From Candidatus Methylomirabilis lanthanidiphila (GTDB lineage Bacteria > Methylomirabilota > Methylomirabilia > Methylomirabilales > Methylomirabilaceae): a stretch of DNA of 64,000 nt. Below are positions 1 to 7,995 of this stretch, one piece after another. The stretch is taken from positions 91,387-155,386 of the forward strand of contig CABIKM010000015.1 of NCBI GenBank assembly GCA_902196205.1, read 5' to 3'. Made by a program: the position numbers and the translations under genes. How positions within the stretch are numbered: position 1 is the stretch's first letter; the number at the start of each line of letters is the position of its first letter. Below the pieces are notes generated by a model. The model ran no database searches, was not told where the DNA came from, and worked only from the letters and a program-made list of their open reading frames with translations.

Positions 1-1
1 A

Positions 2-481
2 ACCCAGAACGGCTTCCTGATCAACGGCAATCGAGTGACCGGCGGCGGCGACATCGTATTCGATCTCTATCCGTTCATTATTAAGGGCGAGTATGCCTAC
101 GCCTCCCAGGAACGGGACGGGCTGGGCGCCGGCGGTACGAACCTCGATAACCTCATCATGCAGGGCGGGTACGGGTCGATCGGCTACTGGATCTTCGGCA
201 ACAAACTGAAGGGCCTGCTGGCAAACGGCCGCTACGAGCACGTGCGGGTCGATGATAATAGGGGTACGTTTACTACGCCCATCTCCGCAACCAATGAGAG
301 ACCGATGGAGTTGCGCTCCGGCACCCTCGGCCTCGCCTGGTTTGTGAACCCCAACGTACGACTGCGGGGCAACTACATCCTCACCGACCTCAGGCCCGGC
401 CGGAATGCCGTAGGGCTGAGCAACAGCGAGCACGGCGAGGTCGCCCATCAGGGGATCGCCGAACTGCAAGTCCAGTTCTAA
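2..481 (+). CDS. C-terminal part of an outer-membrane beta-barrel protein (cut by window edge)
   Basis: The frame is open from the first bases of the window, so the gene begins upstream. A GTG at 35 gives an apparent start but the frame reads straight through it. The visible 159 residues alternate polar and hydrophobic/aromatic residues as in transmembrane beta strands and end in VQF; a terminal Phe is the usual signal for outer-membrane insertion. Motifs such as GLAWFVNPNVRLRGNY near the end resemble the last strands of phosphate-selective (OprP/OprO-like) or generic porins. Which porin family it is, and what it carries, cannot be told from this end. It lies 130 bases before a decayed toxin-antitoxin locus and appears unrelated to it. 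Confidence 0.7.
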   Translation, partial: TQNGFLINGNRVTGGGDIVFDLYPFIIKGEYAYASQERDGLGAGGTNLDNLIMQGGYGSIGYWIFGNKLKGLLANGRYEHVRVDDNRGTFTTPISATNERPMELRSGTLGLAWFVNPNVRLRGNYILTDLRPGRNAVGLSNSEHGEVAHQGIAELQVQF

Positions 482-567
482 ACTGATAGTCCGTCATCAC
501 CCACGCCGACTGCTCGTTTGGCTTACGCAGTGCTTGCTGCGACCTCCCTCCTTATGCTGATATTATG

Positions 568-586
568 CTTGCAATTTGCTTGCACC
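568..586. promoter_or_regulatory. Degenerate Zur/Fur-type box
   Basis: The segment reads CTTGCAATTTGCTTGCACC. Aligned with the perfect palindrome at 1456-1474 it matches 13 of 19 positions, including the TTGCAA and TTGCA half-sites. A TATTAT hexamer lies just before it at 561-566. It precedes a toxin-antitoxin gene rather than a metal gene, so it may be a relic of an earlier gene order. Confidence 0.35.
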
Positions 587-610
587 GAATGATCGCAGAG
601 GAGGCTAGAT

Positions 611-841
611 ATGCCACAGCTCTCAGTAAGAAACCTGAATGAGGAGACCATCAAGCGCCTGAAGGCCCTTGCGAAACAGCATGGGCGCTCCCTTCAGGGG
701 CAAGCCAAGATTGTCTTGGAGGAAGCAGCAATGCTGCCCGCCAACGAGATTTCAGCCATTGTTGAGAAGTGGCAGAGGCAGTTCGCCGGCAAACGTTTCA
801 GCGACAGCACCAGGATCCTCCGGGAGGATCGTCAGCGGTGA
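611..841 (+). CDS. FitA/RHH-type antitoxin
   Basis: A 76-residue protein beginning MPQLSVRNLNEETIKRL, the pattern of FitA-like ribbon-helix-helix antitoxins (strand 2-8, then two helices to about residue 40), followed by a C-terminal tail that would wrap the partner PIN toxin. A good Shine-Dalgarno (AGAGGAGG) lies at 596-603. Its stop codon overlaps the GTG of a PIN-toxin reading frame (GTGA at 838-841), the usual coupling of such pairs. That toxin is truncated, so the antitoxin is probably an orphan here. Confidence 0.75.
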   Translation: MPQLSVRNLNEETIKRLKALAKQHGRSLQGQAKIVLEEAAMLPANEISAIVEKWQRQFAGKRFSDSTRILREDRQR

Positions 842-951
842 CGCCGTTGGTGGTGGATGCCAGCATCGTGGTGAAATGGCTGCTCCCCGAACTACACAGT
901 GTGCCGGCTCGCCGTTCCGCCGGGAAGTCGCCACCGTCGCGCGGGGCCTGA
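838..951 (+). pseudogene. VapC/PIN toxin, N-terminal fragment
   Basis: From the GTG at 838 the frame reads VTPLVVDASIVVKWLLPE, the first strand and helix of a VapC-type PIN domain with the first catalytic Asp (VVDAS). After about residue 20 the homology ends and the frame stops at 951. The remaining 110 or so residues of a PIN toxin, with the other acidic residues, are missing. It is coupled by a 4-base overlap to the antitoxin before it. The break coincides with the start of a fragment of a different gene, which indicates a deletion. Confidence 0.8.
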
Positions 952-1193
952 ACTTCACACTTACCACCAATGTCGGCGATCTCGACCTCTTCGGGGAAAT
1001 CGCCGATGGGGGGTCCTATGAGGACCTTCAATCCCACAGCATGACGATCAGGGTCTTCGGTATTGAGTGCCGGTGCCTGAGCCTTGAACACCTGATCGCC
1101 GTCAAGCGAGCCGCCGGCCGCCCCAAGGACCTGGAGGTTATCGCCGAGCTTGAGGCCATCCTGGAAGAACGCTCTCACAATAAGAACGCCTGA
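915..1193 (+). pseudogene. Nucleotidyltransferase-like protein, C-terminal fragment
   Basis: In the frame that stops at 1193, residues after about 948 read FTLTTNVGDLDLFGEI and later LEHLIAVKRAAGRPKDLEVI. This is the second half of a small nucleotidyltransferase-fold family, where the DLDLFGEI strand and the Lys-Arg-x-x-Gly-Arg-Pro-Lys-Asp loop are characteristic. The first half, with the GS-x-D type motif, is absent. The frame upstream of 915 belongs to the antitoxin region and carries no similarity. I infer a deletion that joined the start of vapC to the end of this gene. Confidence 0.65.
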
Positions 1194-1403
1194 AACGTTT
1201 CCGACTTGCCGTTCATCCGGCGTTCCACCTGAGCACGAAGAAATCGCTCCCGGTTTTCCTTGCCTCACGATGAATCCCTCGGAATGACACGGACCCAAAG
1301 CTTTCCGCATCACTGCTGTTCACGAAAAACCTACGAGAACTGTAGTGCGTATTTGGTGGGTCGCCTTCTGGGCTACCATGGCGATCTCATTTCTCAAATT
1401 CTA

Positions 1404-1422
1404 ATTGCAACTTACTTGCAAG
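1404..1422. promoter_or_regulatory. Second Zur/Fur-type box
   Basis: ATTGCAACT-T-ACTTGCAAG matches a 9-1-9 dyad with 7 of 9 symmetric positions and shares TTGCAA/TTGCAA half-sites with the perfect palindrome 52 bases further on. It lies just upstream of the -35 hexamer of the regulator promoter, so two dimers could bind around that promoter. Confidence 0.55.
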
Positions 1423-1429
1423 ATTTTGC

Positions 1430-1457
1430 TTGACACGCCTAAACGTTTCGATATTAT
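1430..1457 (+). promoter_or_regulatory. Sigma-70 type promoter of the Fur-family regulator
   Basis: TTGACA at 1430-1435 and TATTAT at 1452-1457 with a 16-base spacer. The palindromic box at 1456-1474 covers the end of the -10 element and the expected transcription start, so bound repressor would block initiation. Confidence 0.7.
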
Positions 1458-1474
1458 TGCAAATTATTTGCAAT
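1456..1474. promoter_or_regulatory. Perfect 19-bp Zur/Fur-type palindrome
   Basis: ATTGCAAAT-T-ATTTGCAAT is a perfect 9-1-9 dyad. Fur-family proteins bind such AT-rich dyads. Its position over the promoter of a Fur-family gene that heads a zinc-uptake cluster implies an autoregulated, zinc-responsive switch. The metal specificity is inferred from the downstream genes. Confidence 0.75.
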
Positions 1475-1526
1475 AAATGCACGACCGTCAGCCCCGTGCG
1501 CAGAGAGCCTCGGCTAAGGGAGCAGC

Positions 1527-2075
1527 ATGATCATCAATATGTCACAACGCCGCCAGACGATTACAGACCTCCTGGCAAATCGCCGGTTTCGGTTGACGGA
1601 GCCAAGGCAAGCCGTGTTCGAGGTACTCATGGACGCAGGTAAGCCTCTTTCCGCCGCTCAAATCCATACCAGATTGAATCATAGCCGGGTCAACCTCGTC
1701 TCGGTCTACCGAACTGTACAGTTGTTCGTCAATCTGGGGATCCTGCGGGCAGTTGATGCCTCTGCCGGGTCCCAACGGTTTGAGTTGGTTGAGCCGTACA
1801 ACGAGCACCATCACCATCTCATCTGTACGAGGTGCGGGGAGATCGTGGAACTTGAGGGTTGCCTGCTCACAGAGAAGGCGCTTGATATGATCAGCCATCG
1901 CGTGCGGCAAGACAAGCAGTTTGAGGTGACCGGTCATGAGGTGCAAATACTTGGACGGTGCGGTGACTGCTCTATCGAGCGGCAGTCCGTCGCTCGAGCG
2001 GCAGATATTGGGAACGGAGGAAGAAGATGGGCGGGCCGCGCCGCGGCGAGAAAGACCGTCGAAGCAAACGGCTGA
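1527..2075 (+). CDS. zur: Fur-family metal regulator, probably Zur
   Basis: Fur-family repressor of 182 residues: winged helix at about 5-85 (LTEPRQAVFEVL, SAAQIHTRL, VSVYRTVQLF) and a metal-binding dimerisation domain with a His cluster (NEHHHHLICTRCGE) and two CxxC pairs (CTRC, CGDC) that would hold a structural zinc. The ATG at 1527 has a GGGAG ribosome site; a second Met at 1539 is possible. The tail after CGDC is longer than usual by about 35 residues and overlaps the next gene. The genes that follow encode porin and ZnuABC, so zinc is the likely corepressor. Operators sit at 1404-1422 and 1456-1474. Confidence 0.85.
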   Translation: MIINMSQRRQTITDLLANRRFRLTEPRQAVFEVLMDAGKPLSAAQIHTRLNHSRVNLVSVYRTVQLFVNLGILRAVDASAGSQRFELVEPYNEHHHHLICTRCGEIVELEGCLLTEKALDMISHRVRQDKQFEVTGHEVQILGRCGDCSIERQSVARAADIGNGGRRWAGRAAARKTVEANG

Positions 2076-2413
2076 CAGCGGCCCTGGTCGTCCTGGCCAT
2101 CGGCTTCCTGCTGTTGGCCCCTGATCCCCATGACCATGGGGATGCGGGCTCGCTTGGTGGGCTGCTTCGGCTGTTCCTGCCCGACTCCAGCCAAGCCACT
2201 GATCCCCATCACCCCGGAGACGAACCTCAGCCGGAAGCGAACGGGTCTTGCCCGATCCATTTCTGGCACCAAATTGCCGCGACCGGCCTCCTCGTCGTTT
2301 TCCTGCTACGAGTCGTCCTCGGCTCACTCTTCCATATTCCCTCATTCGTCACCGTTCCCTACGTCACCGATCTCGGATCGTGTCACAGCCGCGCCCCACC
2401 CGTGTGCCTGTAA
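2027..2413 (+). CDS. Small His-rich membrane protein in the zinc operon
   Basis: 128 residues, overlapping the regulator by 49 bases in another frame, which suggests translational coupling. There is a hydrophobic segment at about 17-31, a His/Asp-rich stretch (PDPHDHGD, DPHHPGDE), a CPIHFWHQ motif, and a second hydrophobic segment near 85-105. The arrangement recalls the small DUF2946-like proteins often found in metal-uptake operons, but I cannot assign the family with confidence. A metal-binding or sensing role at the membrane is an inference from composition and context. Confidence 0.55.
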   Translation: MGGPRRGEKDRRSKRLTAALVVLAIGFLLLAPDPHDHGDAGSLGGLLRLFLPDSSQATDPHHPGDEPQPEANGSCPIHFWHQIAATGLLVVFLLRVVLGSLFHIPSFVTVPYVTDLGSCHSRAPPVCL

Positions 2414-2469
2414 CACTCCGCGTCCGTTGGGCCAACACAACCAGCACACATTAGCACCGTAGCACCGTT

Positions 2470-2559
2470 GTCATTGCGAGCGACCAACGGGAGCGCGGCA
2501 ATCTCGGCGTCGTTGTCCTGGAGGACTGTGAGATTGCTTCGGCTTCGCCTCGCAATGAC
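2470..2559. repeat. Dispersed inverted-repeat element
   Basis: Ends are GTCATTGCGAG (2470-2480) and CTCGCAATGAC (2549-2559), perfect 11-base inverted repeats. A nested pair GCAATCTC (2498-2505) and GAGATTGC (2530-2537) lies inside. Elements of this shape are dispersed intergenic repeats in several environmental phyla. It separates the regulator from the porin gene and could fold in the transcript. Confidence 0.8.
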
Positions 2560-2598
2560 GAGAGGCACAGCGACGAGCTTCGCAGGGAGGGATGATTC

Positions 2599-4083
2599 AT
2601 GTACTGGTCCTACGTGAAACAAGGGAGCGTAATCACGTTCGCAGCACTTGCTGCACTGATGCTCGGAACGGGAGTGACGTGGGCACAGGTCAACAACCGG
2701 GAGCTGGAGGTTCTGAAGAAGGAGGTAGAAGAGCTTCGGCGGCGCGATGCGCAGAAGGACAAGAAACTGGAAGAGCTTCAGCGCCAGATCGAAGCCATGC
2801 GATCTCTATTGCCGGCAGTCGAGAAGCCTGCAACTCCACAAGTCGCGCTTGAAGAAGCTGTGAAGGAGATCGAGCCGCAGAGGCCGGCGCCTGTGCCGAC
2901 CGACCTGGCGTCGCGTCAGGTCGGCGGGAGCACCTTCCGGCTGATTGACATCTCACTGGATGCGCTGTTTGCCGCAGGAACCTCCACCAAACGGGAAGCC
3001 TCAATCCGGAACCTTGAGGGCGGCGACCACGATCCCCGCAAACGCGGCTTTACAGTCCAGAATGTGGAACTATCGCTTACGGGCGCCGTCGACCCCTACC
3101 TGACGGGCGAGGCGCATATCATCTACCTCATTGACCCGGAGGTCGGCGACACCAGGATCGAACTGGAGGAGGCCTTTCTGACCACACAGGCGCTGCCGTA
3201 TGGCCTTCAGCTCAAGGCAGGGCATTTCTTCACCGAGTTCGGCCAGATTAACCCGCAGCATCCCCATCAGTGGCACTGGCTGGACCAGCCGGTCATCAAT
3301 ACACGGCTGTTCGGACCCGACGGCCTGCGACAGACCGGCGTCCGGTTAGGATGGCTCACGCCGCTCCCCTGGTATTCTCAACTGTACGTGGGCGCCCAGA
3401 ATGCGAACGGCGAGACCGCCGCCAGCCTCCTGGCCAACGACGAATTCTTTGAGGAGCGGCCGATCGGCGGACGCCCGTTCGTCGAACGCGATGTGAGGAA
3501 CCTTGCGGACCTTCTGTATCTACTCCGTTGGGAGAACTCCTGGAACGTCAGCGACACCGTCACGACCAAAGTCGGCCTGTCAGGGCTGTTCGGCCCGAAC
3601 GCAACCGGCTCGGATGGCCACACGCGTATCTATGGGACCGACCTCAAACTGACATGGCGCCCCGCCACCAGCTTCCGAGGGTGGCCCTTTTTCCTGTGGC
3701 AGTCTGAGGCGATGGGCCGGGATTACGTGGCGGACCGGTTCTCCGACGGTACGATCGATCTGCCGCGCAAGAAACTGCGAGACTGGGGGTTGTACACGCA
3801 GGCGCTCTATGGGTTCTCTTACGGTTGGGCCGCCGGACTGCGCTACGAATATGCAAGCGGAACGGGGGCCAGTGTGCTCACCTATAACGGCCGGGAGAAT
3901 GACCCGTTCCGGGACGACCGGCACCGAATCTCGCCGCTGCTCGCCTGGCATCCCTCGGAATTCTCACGGCTTCGCTTGCAGTACAACTATGACCGAGCCG
4001 ATCACCTCGAGCGCCAGGACGCCCATTCCGTCTGGCTGGGGGTGGAATTCCTCTACGGCGCCCACCCCGCTCACAAGTACTAA
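2599..4083 (+). CDS. Outer-membrane porin-like protein with N-terminal coiled coil, zinc regulon
   Basis: 494 residues. A signal peptide (about 1-30, cleavage after TWA) is followed by a heptad-rich coiled coil (about 34-70, ELEVLKKEVEELRRRDAQ), a linker, and a barrel domain from about 115 to the end rich in Trp/Tyr strands (GYSYGWAAGLRYEYAS-type patterns, LRLQYNYD near the end). The start at 2599 is chosen for the GGGAGGG ribosome site at 2584-2590. The gene stands directly before znuA (18 bases), so it probably supplies outer-membrane passage for zinc under Zur control. The coiled coil could anchor it to peptidoglycan or trimerise it. Substrate is inferred from context only. Confidence 0.75.
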   Translation: MYWSYVKQGSVITFAALAALMLGTGVTWAQVNNRELEVLKKEVEELRRRDAQKDKKLEELQRQIEAMRSLLPAVEKPATPQVALEEAVKEIEPQRPAPVPTDLASRQVGGSTFRLIDISLDALFAAGTSTKREASIRNLEGGDHDPRKRGFTVQNVELSLTGAVDPYLTGEAHIIYLIDPEVGDTRIELEEAFLTTQALPYGLQLKAGHFFTEFGQINPQHPHQWHWLDQPVINTRLFGPDGLRQTGVRLGWLTPLPWYSQLYVGAQNANGETAASLLANDEFFEERPIGGRPFVERDVRNLADLLYLLRWENSWNVSDTVTTKVGLSGLFGPNATGSDGHTRIYGTDLKLTWRPATSFRGWPFFLWQSEAMGRDYVADRFSDGTIDLPRKKLRDWGLYTQALYGFSYGWAAGLRYEYASGTGASVLTYNGRENDPFRDDRHRISPLLAWHPSEFSRLRLQYNYDRADHLERQDAHSVWLGVEFLYGAHPAHKY

Positions 4084-4101
4084 CGACGGGAGGCATTGCA
4101 T

Positions 4102-5166
4102 ATGCTGAAGACACTTCCAAAACTATCTGCGCTGTGCGTGTTGGGCTGTGCTTTGGGCACTCTCGTTCTAACCGGTTCGCGCGCCTCTTTTGCGCAAGAG
4201 GGCGCGAAGCCGATGGCTGTGTGCGCCACGGTGCCTGACCTTGGAAGCTTGGCCCGGGAGGTGGGCGGAGACCAGGTTTCCGTCACAGTGTTCGCTAAGG
4301 GAACGGAAGACGCGCACTTTATCGAGGCCAAACCCAGCTTCATTAAGACGCTCAGCCGGTGCGATCTCTATATCCAGACGGGGATGGACCTGGAGATCGG
4401 TTGGGCCCCGAGCCTCCTGCAGAACGCCAGGAACGCGGCGGTCCTGCCGGGTGGGCGCGGCTATCTCGACGCCTCCAGGGTCATCGAGCGTCTGGAAGTC
4501 CCAACCGGCCCGGTGGATCGCTCGATGGGCGATGTTCACCCCCTGGGGAACCCGCACTATCTCCTCGATCCGTTGAATGGCCTCAAGGTGGCCAGGCTGA
4601 TCCGCGATAAGCTGATTGAGCTGCGACCGGCCAGAAAGCCCTACTTCGACAATCGCTACGCCGCATTCCACCTGAGACTGGGCGCGGCGCTGGTGGGCGA
4701 GACGCTCGCCAGGAAGTACGATGCCGACAAACTTGCGCTATTGTACGAGCACGGTAAGCTTGTCCTTTTCCTGAAGGGGCAGGGCGAGGTATCGCTCCTC
4801 GGCGGATGGCTGGGAAGGATGCTTCCTTACGTCGGAATCAAGGTCGTGGCCGATCATAATATGTGGCCCTACTTCGCTCGCCGGTTTGGGATCACGGTCA
4901 TCGGGTTCATGGAGCCGAAGCCGGGGATCCCCCCGACAACCAAGCAACTGGGGATGCTGGTAGACCTCGTGCGGGCAGAACGGGTCGGCGCGATTCTGAC
5001 GGTCAGCTACTATGACCCTCGTCATGCTCGATTTATCTCGCAACAGACCGGCGCCAGGATCGTGAATCTGGCCCACCAGCCAGGGGCTCGCGATGGTACC
5101 GATGACTACCTCGCCATGATTGACTATAATGTGAGAGCGATAGCCGCCGCGTTAGGAGGCTCATAG
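4102..5166 (+). CDS. znuA: Zinc ABC transporter, periplasmic metal-binding protein
   Basis: 354 residues, TroA/ZnuA family (cluster 9 solute-binding protein). A signal peptide covers about 1-31. Candidate metal ligands are His72 in DAHFIEAKPS, His146/His152 in GDVHPLGNPHYLLDP, His252 in VVADHNMWPYF and Glu271 in GFMEPKPGIPPT, all in the family positions. The ATG at 4102 follows GGGAGG at 4088-4093 and is preferred to the TTG at 4096. The long His-rich loop of some ZnuA proteins is missing. It delivers metal to the ZnuB/ZnuC pair that follows; zinc rather than manganese is inferred from the regulator-linked context. Confidence 0.88.
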   Translation: MLKTLPKLSALCVLGCALGTLVLTGSRASFAQEGAKPMAVCATVPDLGSLAREVGGDQVSVTVFAKGTEDAHFIEAKPSFIKTLSRCDLYIQTGMDLEIGWAPSLLQNARNAAVLPGGRGYLDASRVIERLEVPTGPVDRSMGDVHPLGNPHYLLDPLNGLKVARLIRDKLIELRPARKPYFDNRYAAFHLRLGAALVGETLARKYDADKLALLYEHGKLVLFLKGQGEVSLLGGWLGRMLPYVGIKVVADHNMWPYFARRFGITVIGFMEPKPGIPPTTKQLGMLVDLVRAERVGAILTVSYYDPRHARFISQQTGARIVNLAHQPGARDGTDDYLAMIDYNVRAIAAALGGS

Positions 5167-5205
5167 GTATGGCCGTGACTTAATACTCAGAGCATTAAAT
5201 AGCTT

Positions 5206-5230
5206 ACCCCCCTTTTTCAAAGGGGGAGGT
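5206..5230. repeat. C-tract/G-tract inverted repeat between znuA and znuC
   Basis: ACCCCCCTTTTTCAAAGGGGGAGGT is an imperfect hairpin of the same kind as those at 8855-8902 and 34336-34385. Its right arm contains GGGGGAGG, the best Shine-Dalgarno-like sequence before znuC, so the element may affect znuC translation. Confidence 0.6.
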
Positions 5231-5241
5231 TGCTTGAGATT

Positions 5242-6042
5242 ATGTACGGGCCTTACCGGCACGGGAGAAACGTGGAACACGCTGATGTCATCCTGAAAGC
5301 GACAGCGCTGACGGTCGGCTACGCGGGCCGGACGGTGCTCGAACAGGTCACCGTTGAGTGTCGGAAGGGAGAGTTCTGGTTCTTCATCGGGCCGAACGGC
5401 TCCGGAAAGACGACGCTGATTCGCACCATGCTGGGCATCCTGCGTCCTTTGGGCGGCCAATTGTGGTTCGACCCGGACCTGGCAGGCCGAGAGGGTATCG
5501 GTTTTGTCCCACAGCGATGCGATCTGAACCCCGCCCTCCCTACCACGGTCCGGGAGTTTGTCATTCTTGGGCTCGTGGGCATTCGACTCGGCAGGACAGA
5601 GGAAATGGAGCGCATGGAGTGGGCGCTCCACAAGGTGGGTCTGGATGGGATGGCGCAACGCAACTACTGGTCCCTTTCCGGCGGGCAACGACAGCGGGCG
5701 CTTGTGGCTCGAGCCCTCGTGCGACGGCCCAATCTGCTGATCCTCGATGAACCGACCAATGGCCTTGATCTCTCGACGGAAGACTCGTTTCTGCGACTGC
5801 TCGCCGACCTGAACCGGACGGAACATTTGACCCTCGTCTTCGTGACTCACGATATCGCCATTGCCGCCCGATACGCCACGCACCTGGCGTTCTTCTGTTC
5901 AGGCCGCGTCGAGTCGGGACCGCGTGAGCAACTGCTGAACCGGGCCGTCCTCGAACGGGTGTACGGGGTGGGCATAGCGGTGACGCGTGATCCATCGGGC
6001 GCTGTCGCAGTCCAGGTCTGCCCGCCGGGGGCACCGTCGTGA
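5242..6042 (+). CDS. znuC: Zinc ABC transporter, ATP-binding protein
   Basis: ABC ATPase of the ZnuC/MntB group, 266 residues from the ATG at 5242. Walker A is GPNGSGKTT, the signature is SLSGGQRQR, Walker B is LLILDEPT and the switch His is in VTHD. The start is uncertain: TTG 5230 abuts the Shine-Dalgarno, ATG 5242 lies 12 bases after it, and GTG 5272 lies 4 bases after GGGAG and gives the more typical family N-terminus. The gene overlaps znuB by four bases (GTGA at 6039-6042). It powers metal import with ZnuA and ZnuB. Confidence 0.87.
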   Translation: MYGPYRHGRNVEHADVILKATALTVGYAGRTVLEQVTVECRKGEFWFFIGPNGSGKTTLIRTMLGILRPLGGQLWFDPDLAGREGIGFVPQRCDLNPALPTTVREFVILGLVGIRLGRTEEMERMEWALHKVGLDGMAQRNYWSLSGGQRQRALVARALVRRPNLLILDEPTNGLDLSTEDSFLRLLADLNRTEHLTLVFVTHDIAIAARYATHLAFFCSGRVESGPREQLLNRAVLERVYGVGIAVTRDPSGAVAVQVCPPGAPS

Positions 6043-6905
6043 TCCAGGAGTTCATCTCATCATGGCCACTATTTCAAAACACCTACCTCGTCGGGTGGTC
6101 GATCGCCCTGCTGCTCTCATTGGTGGGCGTCCTGGCGGTCGCTCGCGACCAGATCTTCATCGGCGCAGCCATGTCGCAGGCCTCAACGCTGGGTATCGCC
6201 TTAGCAATGTGGATTGGCGCGTGGATTGCTCCGGCAACGCTCCCCTGGTTTCACTCGGATGAATTCCTCTCCGCCATGGCCGTGGCGTTCTCTCTAGGCG
6301 CCGCGCTTATCACAGGGGGCTGGGCGGCGACGGACCGGGAGAGCCATGAGGCGATTACGGGCTGGGTATTCCTCGGGTCGGCCAGCCTCTCGATCCTCAT
6401 CGTCTCCCACAGCCCGCATGGACTGGAGGAGATCCACCGGCTGCTCGCCTCAAGCATCATCGGCGCCACCCGCACCGACGTCTGGGGGTTCAGCGCGCTC
6501 GCCGGCCTGACCGCTCTGTTTCTCGCCGTCACCCATCGGCGCACCCTGCTCTTTCTCATGGACCCCGCCATGGCTGCCGCGGTGGGGATGCATACCGGCG
6601 GGTGGGCCGCCATCATCTCTGCCCTGCTCGGTCTCGCCATCGGGTTGTCCATCCGATCGTCAGGGATGTTGTATACGTTCGGGTGTCTGGTGCTGCCCGC
6701 CCTCATCGCAAAGAACGTCTGTCGCGAGGTCGGCCCGATGTTCCTGGTGGCCCCTCTGGTTGCCGTCCTGACGGGCGCCATCGCGTTTGTGCTCGCCAAT
6801 CACTACGATTATCCCCCCGCGCAGATGACGGTGGCGCTGCTGAGCCTGGCGCTTACGATCGCATGGCTCTTCCGACGGCTGCGCCAGGCGAACGGGATGT
6901 TCTGA
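6039..6905 (+). CDS. znuB: Zinc ABC transporter, permease
   Basis: 288 residues of the ABC-3 (ZnuB/MntC) permease family, with about eight hydrophobic segments (for example GWSIALLLSLVGVLAVA, ALLGLAIGLSI, VALLSLALTIAWLF) and the conserved region around DQIFIGAAMSQASTLGIAL that contacts the ATPase. It starts at GTG inside the znuC stop, which implies coupled translation. It forms the membrane channel of the zinc importer. No terminator is obvious after it. Confidence 0.87.
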   Translation: MIQEFISSWPLFQNTYLVGWSIALLLSLVGVLAVARDQIFIGAAMSQASTLGIALAMWIGAWIAPATLPWFHSDEFLSAMAVAFSLGAALITGGWAATDRESHEAITGWVFLGSASLSILIVSHSPHGLEEIHRLLASSIIGATRTDVWGFSALAGLTALFLAVTHRRTLLFLMDPAMAAAVGMHTGGWAAIISALLGLAIGLSIRSSGMLYTFGCLVLPALIAKNVCREVGPMFLVAPLVAVLTGAIAFVLANHYDYPPAQMTVALLSLALTIAWLFRRLRQANGMF

Positions 6906-7078
6906 CCGGATTAAAAATTCGTTGTTCGCCATGGGCAGACTATGGATTACAATAGGAGTAGATTAGTGCTTGGTCTCTGGCATTTGTTGTATATTTTCGA
7001 CAGAAGGCCTGACTGAAACGAGGAGTGCAGAGCTCGATTCCGACAACTCCATTCAAGACGATTTATAAGGAGGTCGCC

Positions 7079-7687
7079 ATGGTCAAGATCGGATCAAAGG
7101 CGCCGGATTTTACCGCCAATACCACCAAAGGCCCCATTACCCTGTCGCAGTTCCGCGGCAAGTGGGTCCTGCTCTTCGCCCATCCTGCCGACTTTACACC
7201 GGTTTGCACGACCGAGTTCATCGAGTTCGCGAGACGACACAAGGAATTTAAAGATTTGAACTGCGAGGTCATCGGCCTGAGCGTAGACAGCATCTACTCG
7301 CACATCGAGTGGCTCCGCCACATGGAGGAAAGCGCCAAGGTCAAGATGGACTTCCCGGTAGTCGCCGACCCGGAAAAGACCGTGGCGAACCTCTATGATC
7401 TGATCAATCCCGATGTCCAACTCACGGTTCGCGGCGTCTTCTTTATCGACCCCGATGGGATCGTCCGTTTTGCCATGTACTATCCCATCCCGTTCGGGCG
7501 AAACATCGACGAGATCCTGCGCAGCCTGAAGGCGCTGCAGACCGTGGACAAGTACGGGGTCGCCTGCCCGGTGAACTGGCAGCCTGGCCAGGATGTGATC
7601 GTACCCCCGCCGCAGACGATCGACGAGGCCGACAAGCGCGCCAAGGCCGGCGCCGACCGGTGGTATATGATGCGGAAAAAGATCTAG
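7079..7687 (+). CDS. Peroxiredoxin, Prx6-like
   Basis: 202 residues. The ATG at 7079 follows AAGGAGG at 7067-7073; upstream start codons in the frame lack this. The active site PADFTPVCT places the peroxidatic Cys at residue 43. The C-terminal part (YGVACPVNWQPGQDVIVPPPQT) matches the long Prx6/AhpC2 group, where the second Cys may act as a resolving residue. It reduces H2O2 and alkyl hydroperoxides in the cytoplasm using a thiol donor that is not visible here. It is followed by two small genes on the same strand. Confidence 0.9.
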   Translation: MVKIGSKAPDFTANTTKGPITLSQFRGKWVLLFAHPADFTPVCTTEFIEFARRHKEFKDLNCEVIGLSVDSIYSHIEWLRHMEESAKVKMDFPVVADPEKTVANLYDLINPDVQLTVRGVFFIDPDGIVRFAMYYPIPFGRNIDEILRSLKALQTVDKYGVACPVNWQPGQDVIVPPPQTIDEADKRAKAGADRWYMMRKKI

Positions 7688-7728
7688 CGTGAACCCCCAG
7701 ATCCTCTATCGGAGTTGAGAATACGCCG

Positions 7729-7986
7729 ATGCGACGTGTGGTAATCCGGGCGCCCAGTTGCGGCGCCGATATCATTACCCACTTGAAGGGTGGGCTTCGA
7801 TTCCATGCCGAGGAGCTTCAACCCGGCGAGCAAGTAGAATTCGCGTTCGACGCCGAGCGATTCCCGTATGCCACTGCGATCTTCGAATCGTTGCTGGCCG
7901 GCGTCGGCCTGATCCTCCTCTCAACTCGCGAGGAGGATCACACCCGGGTCTTCGAGGTCGAAAAGCTGCAGCGTGAGAGTTCGTAG
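7729..7986 (+). CDS. Conserved small hypothetical protein
   Basis: 85 residues from an ATG with GGAG about 12 bases upstream. The sequence is mixed alpha/beta (RRVVIRAPSCGADIITHL, FPYATAIFESLLAGVGLILLST) with one Cys near the N-terminus and no signal peptide. I do not recognise the family. The short spacing (9 bases) to the DoxX gene suggests co-transcription. Confidence 0.6.
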   Translation: MRRVVIRAPSCGADIITHLKGGLRFHAEELQPGEQVEFAFDAERFPYATAIFESLLAGVGLILLSTREEDHTRVFEVEKLQRESS

Positions 7987-7995
7987 GGAGCATCG

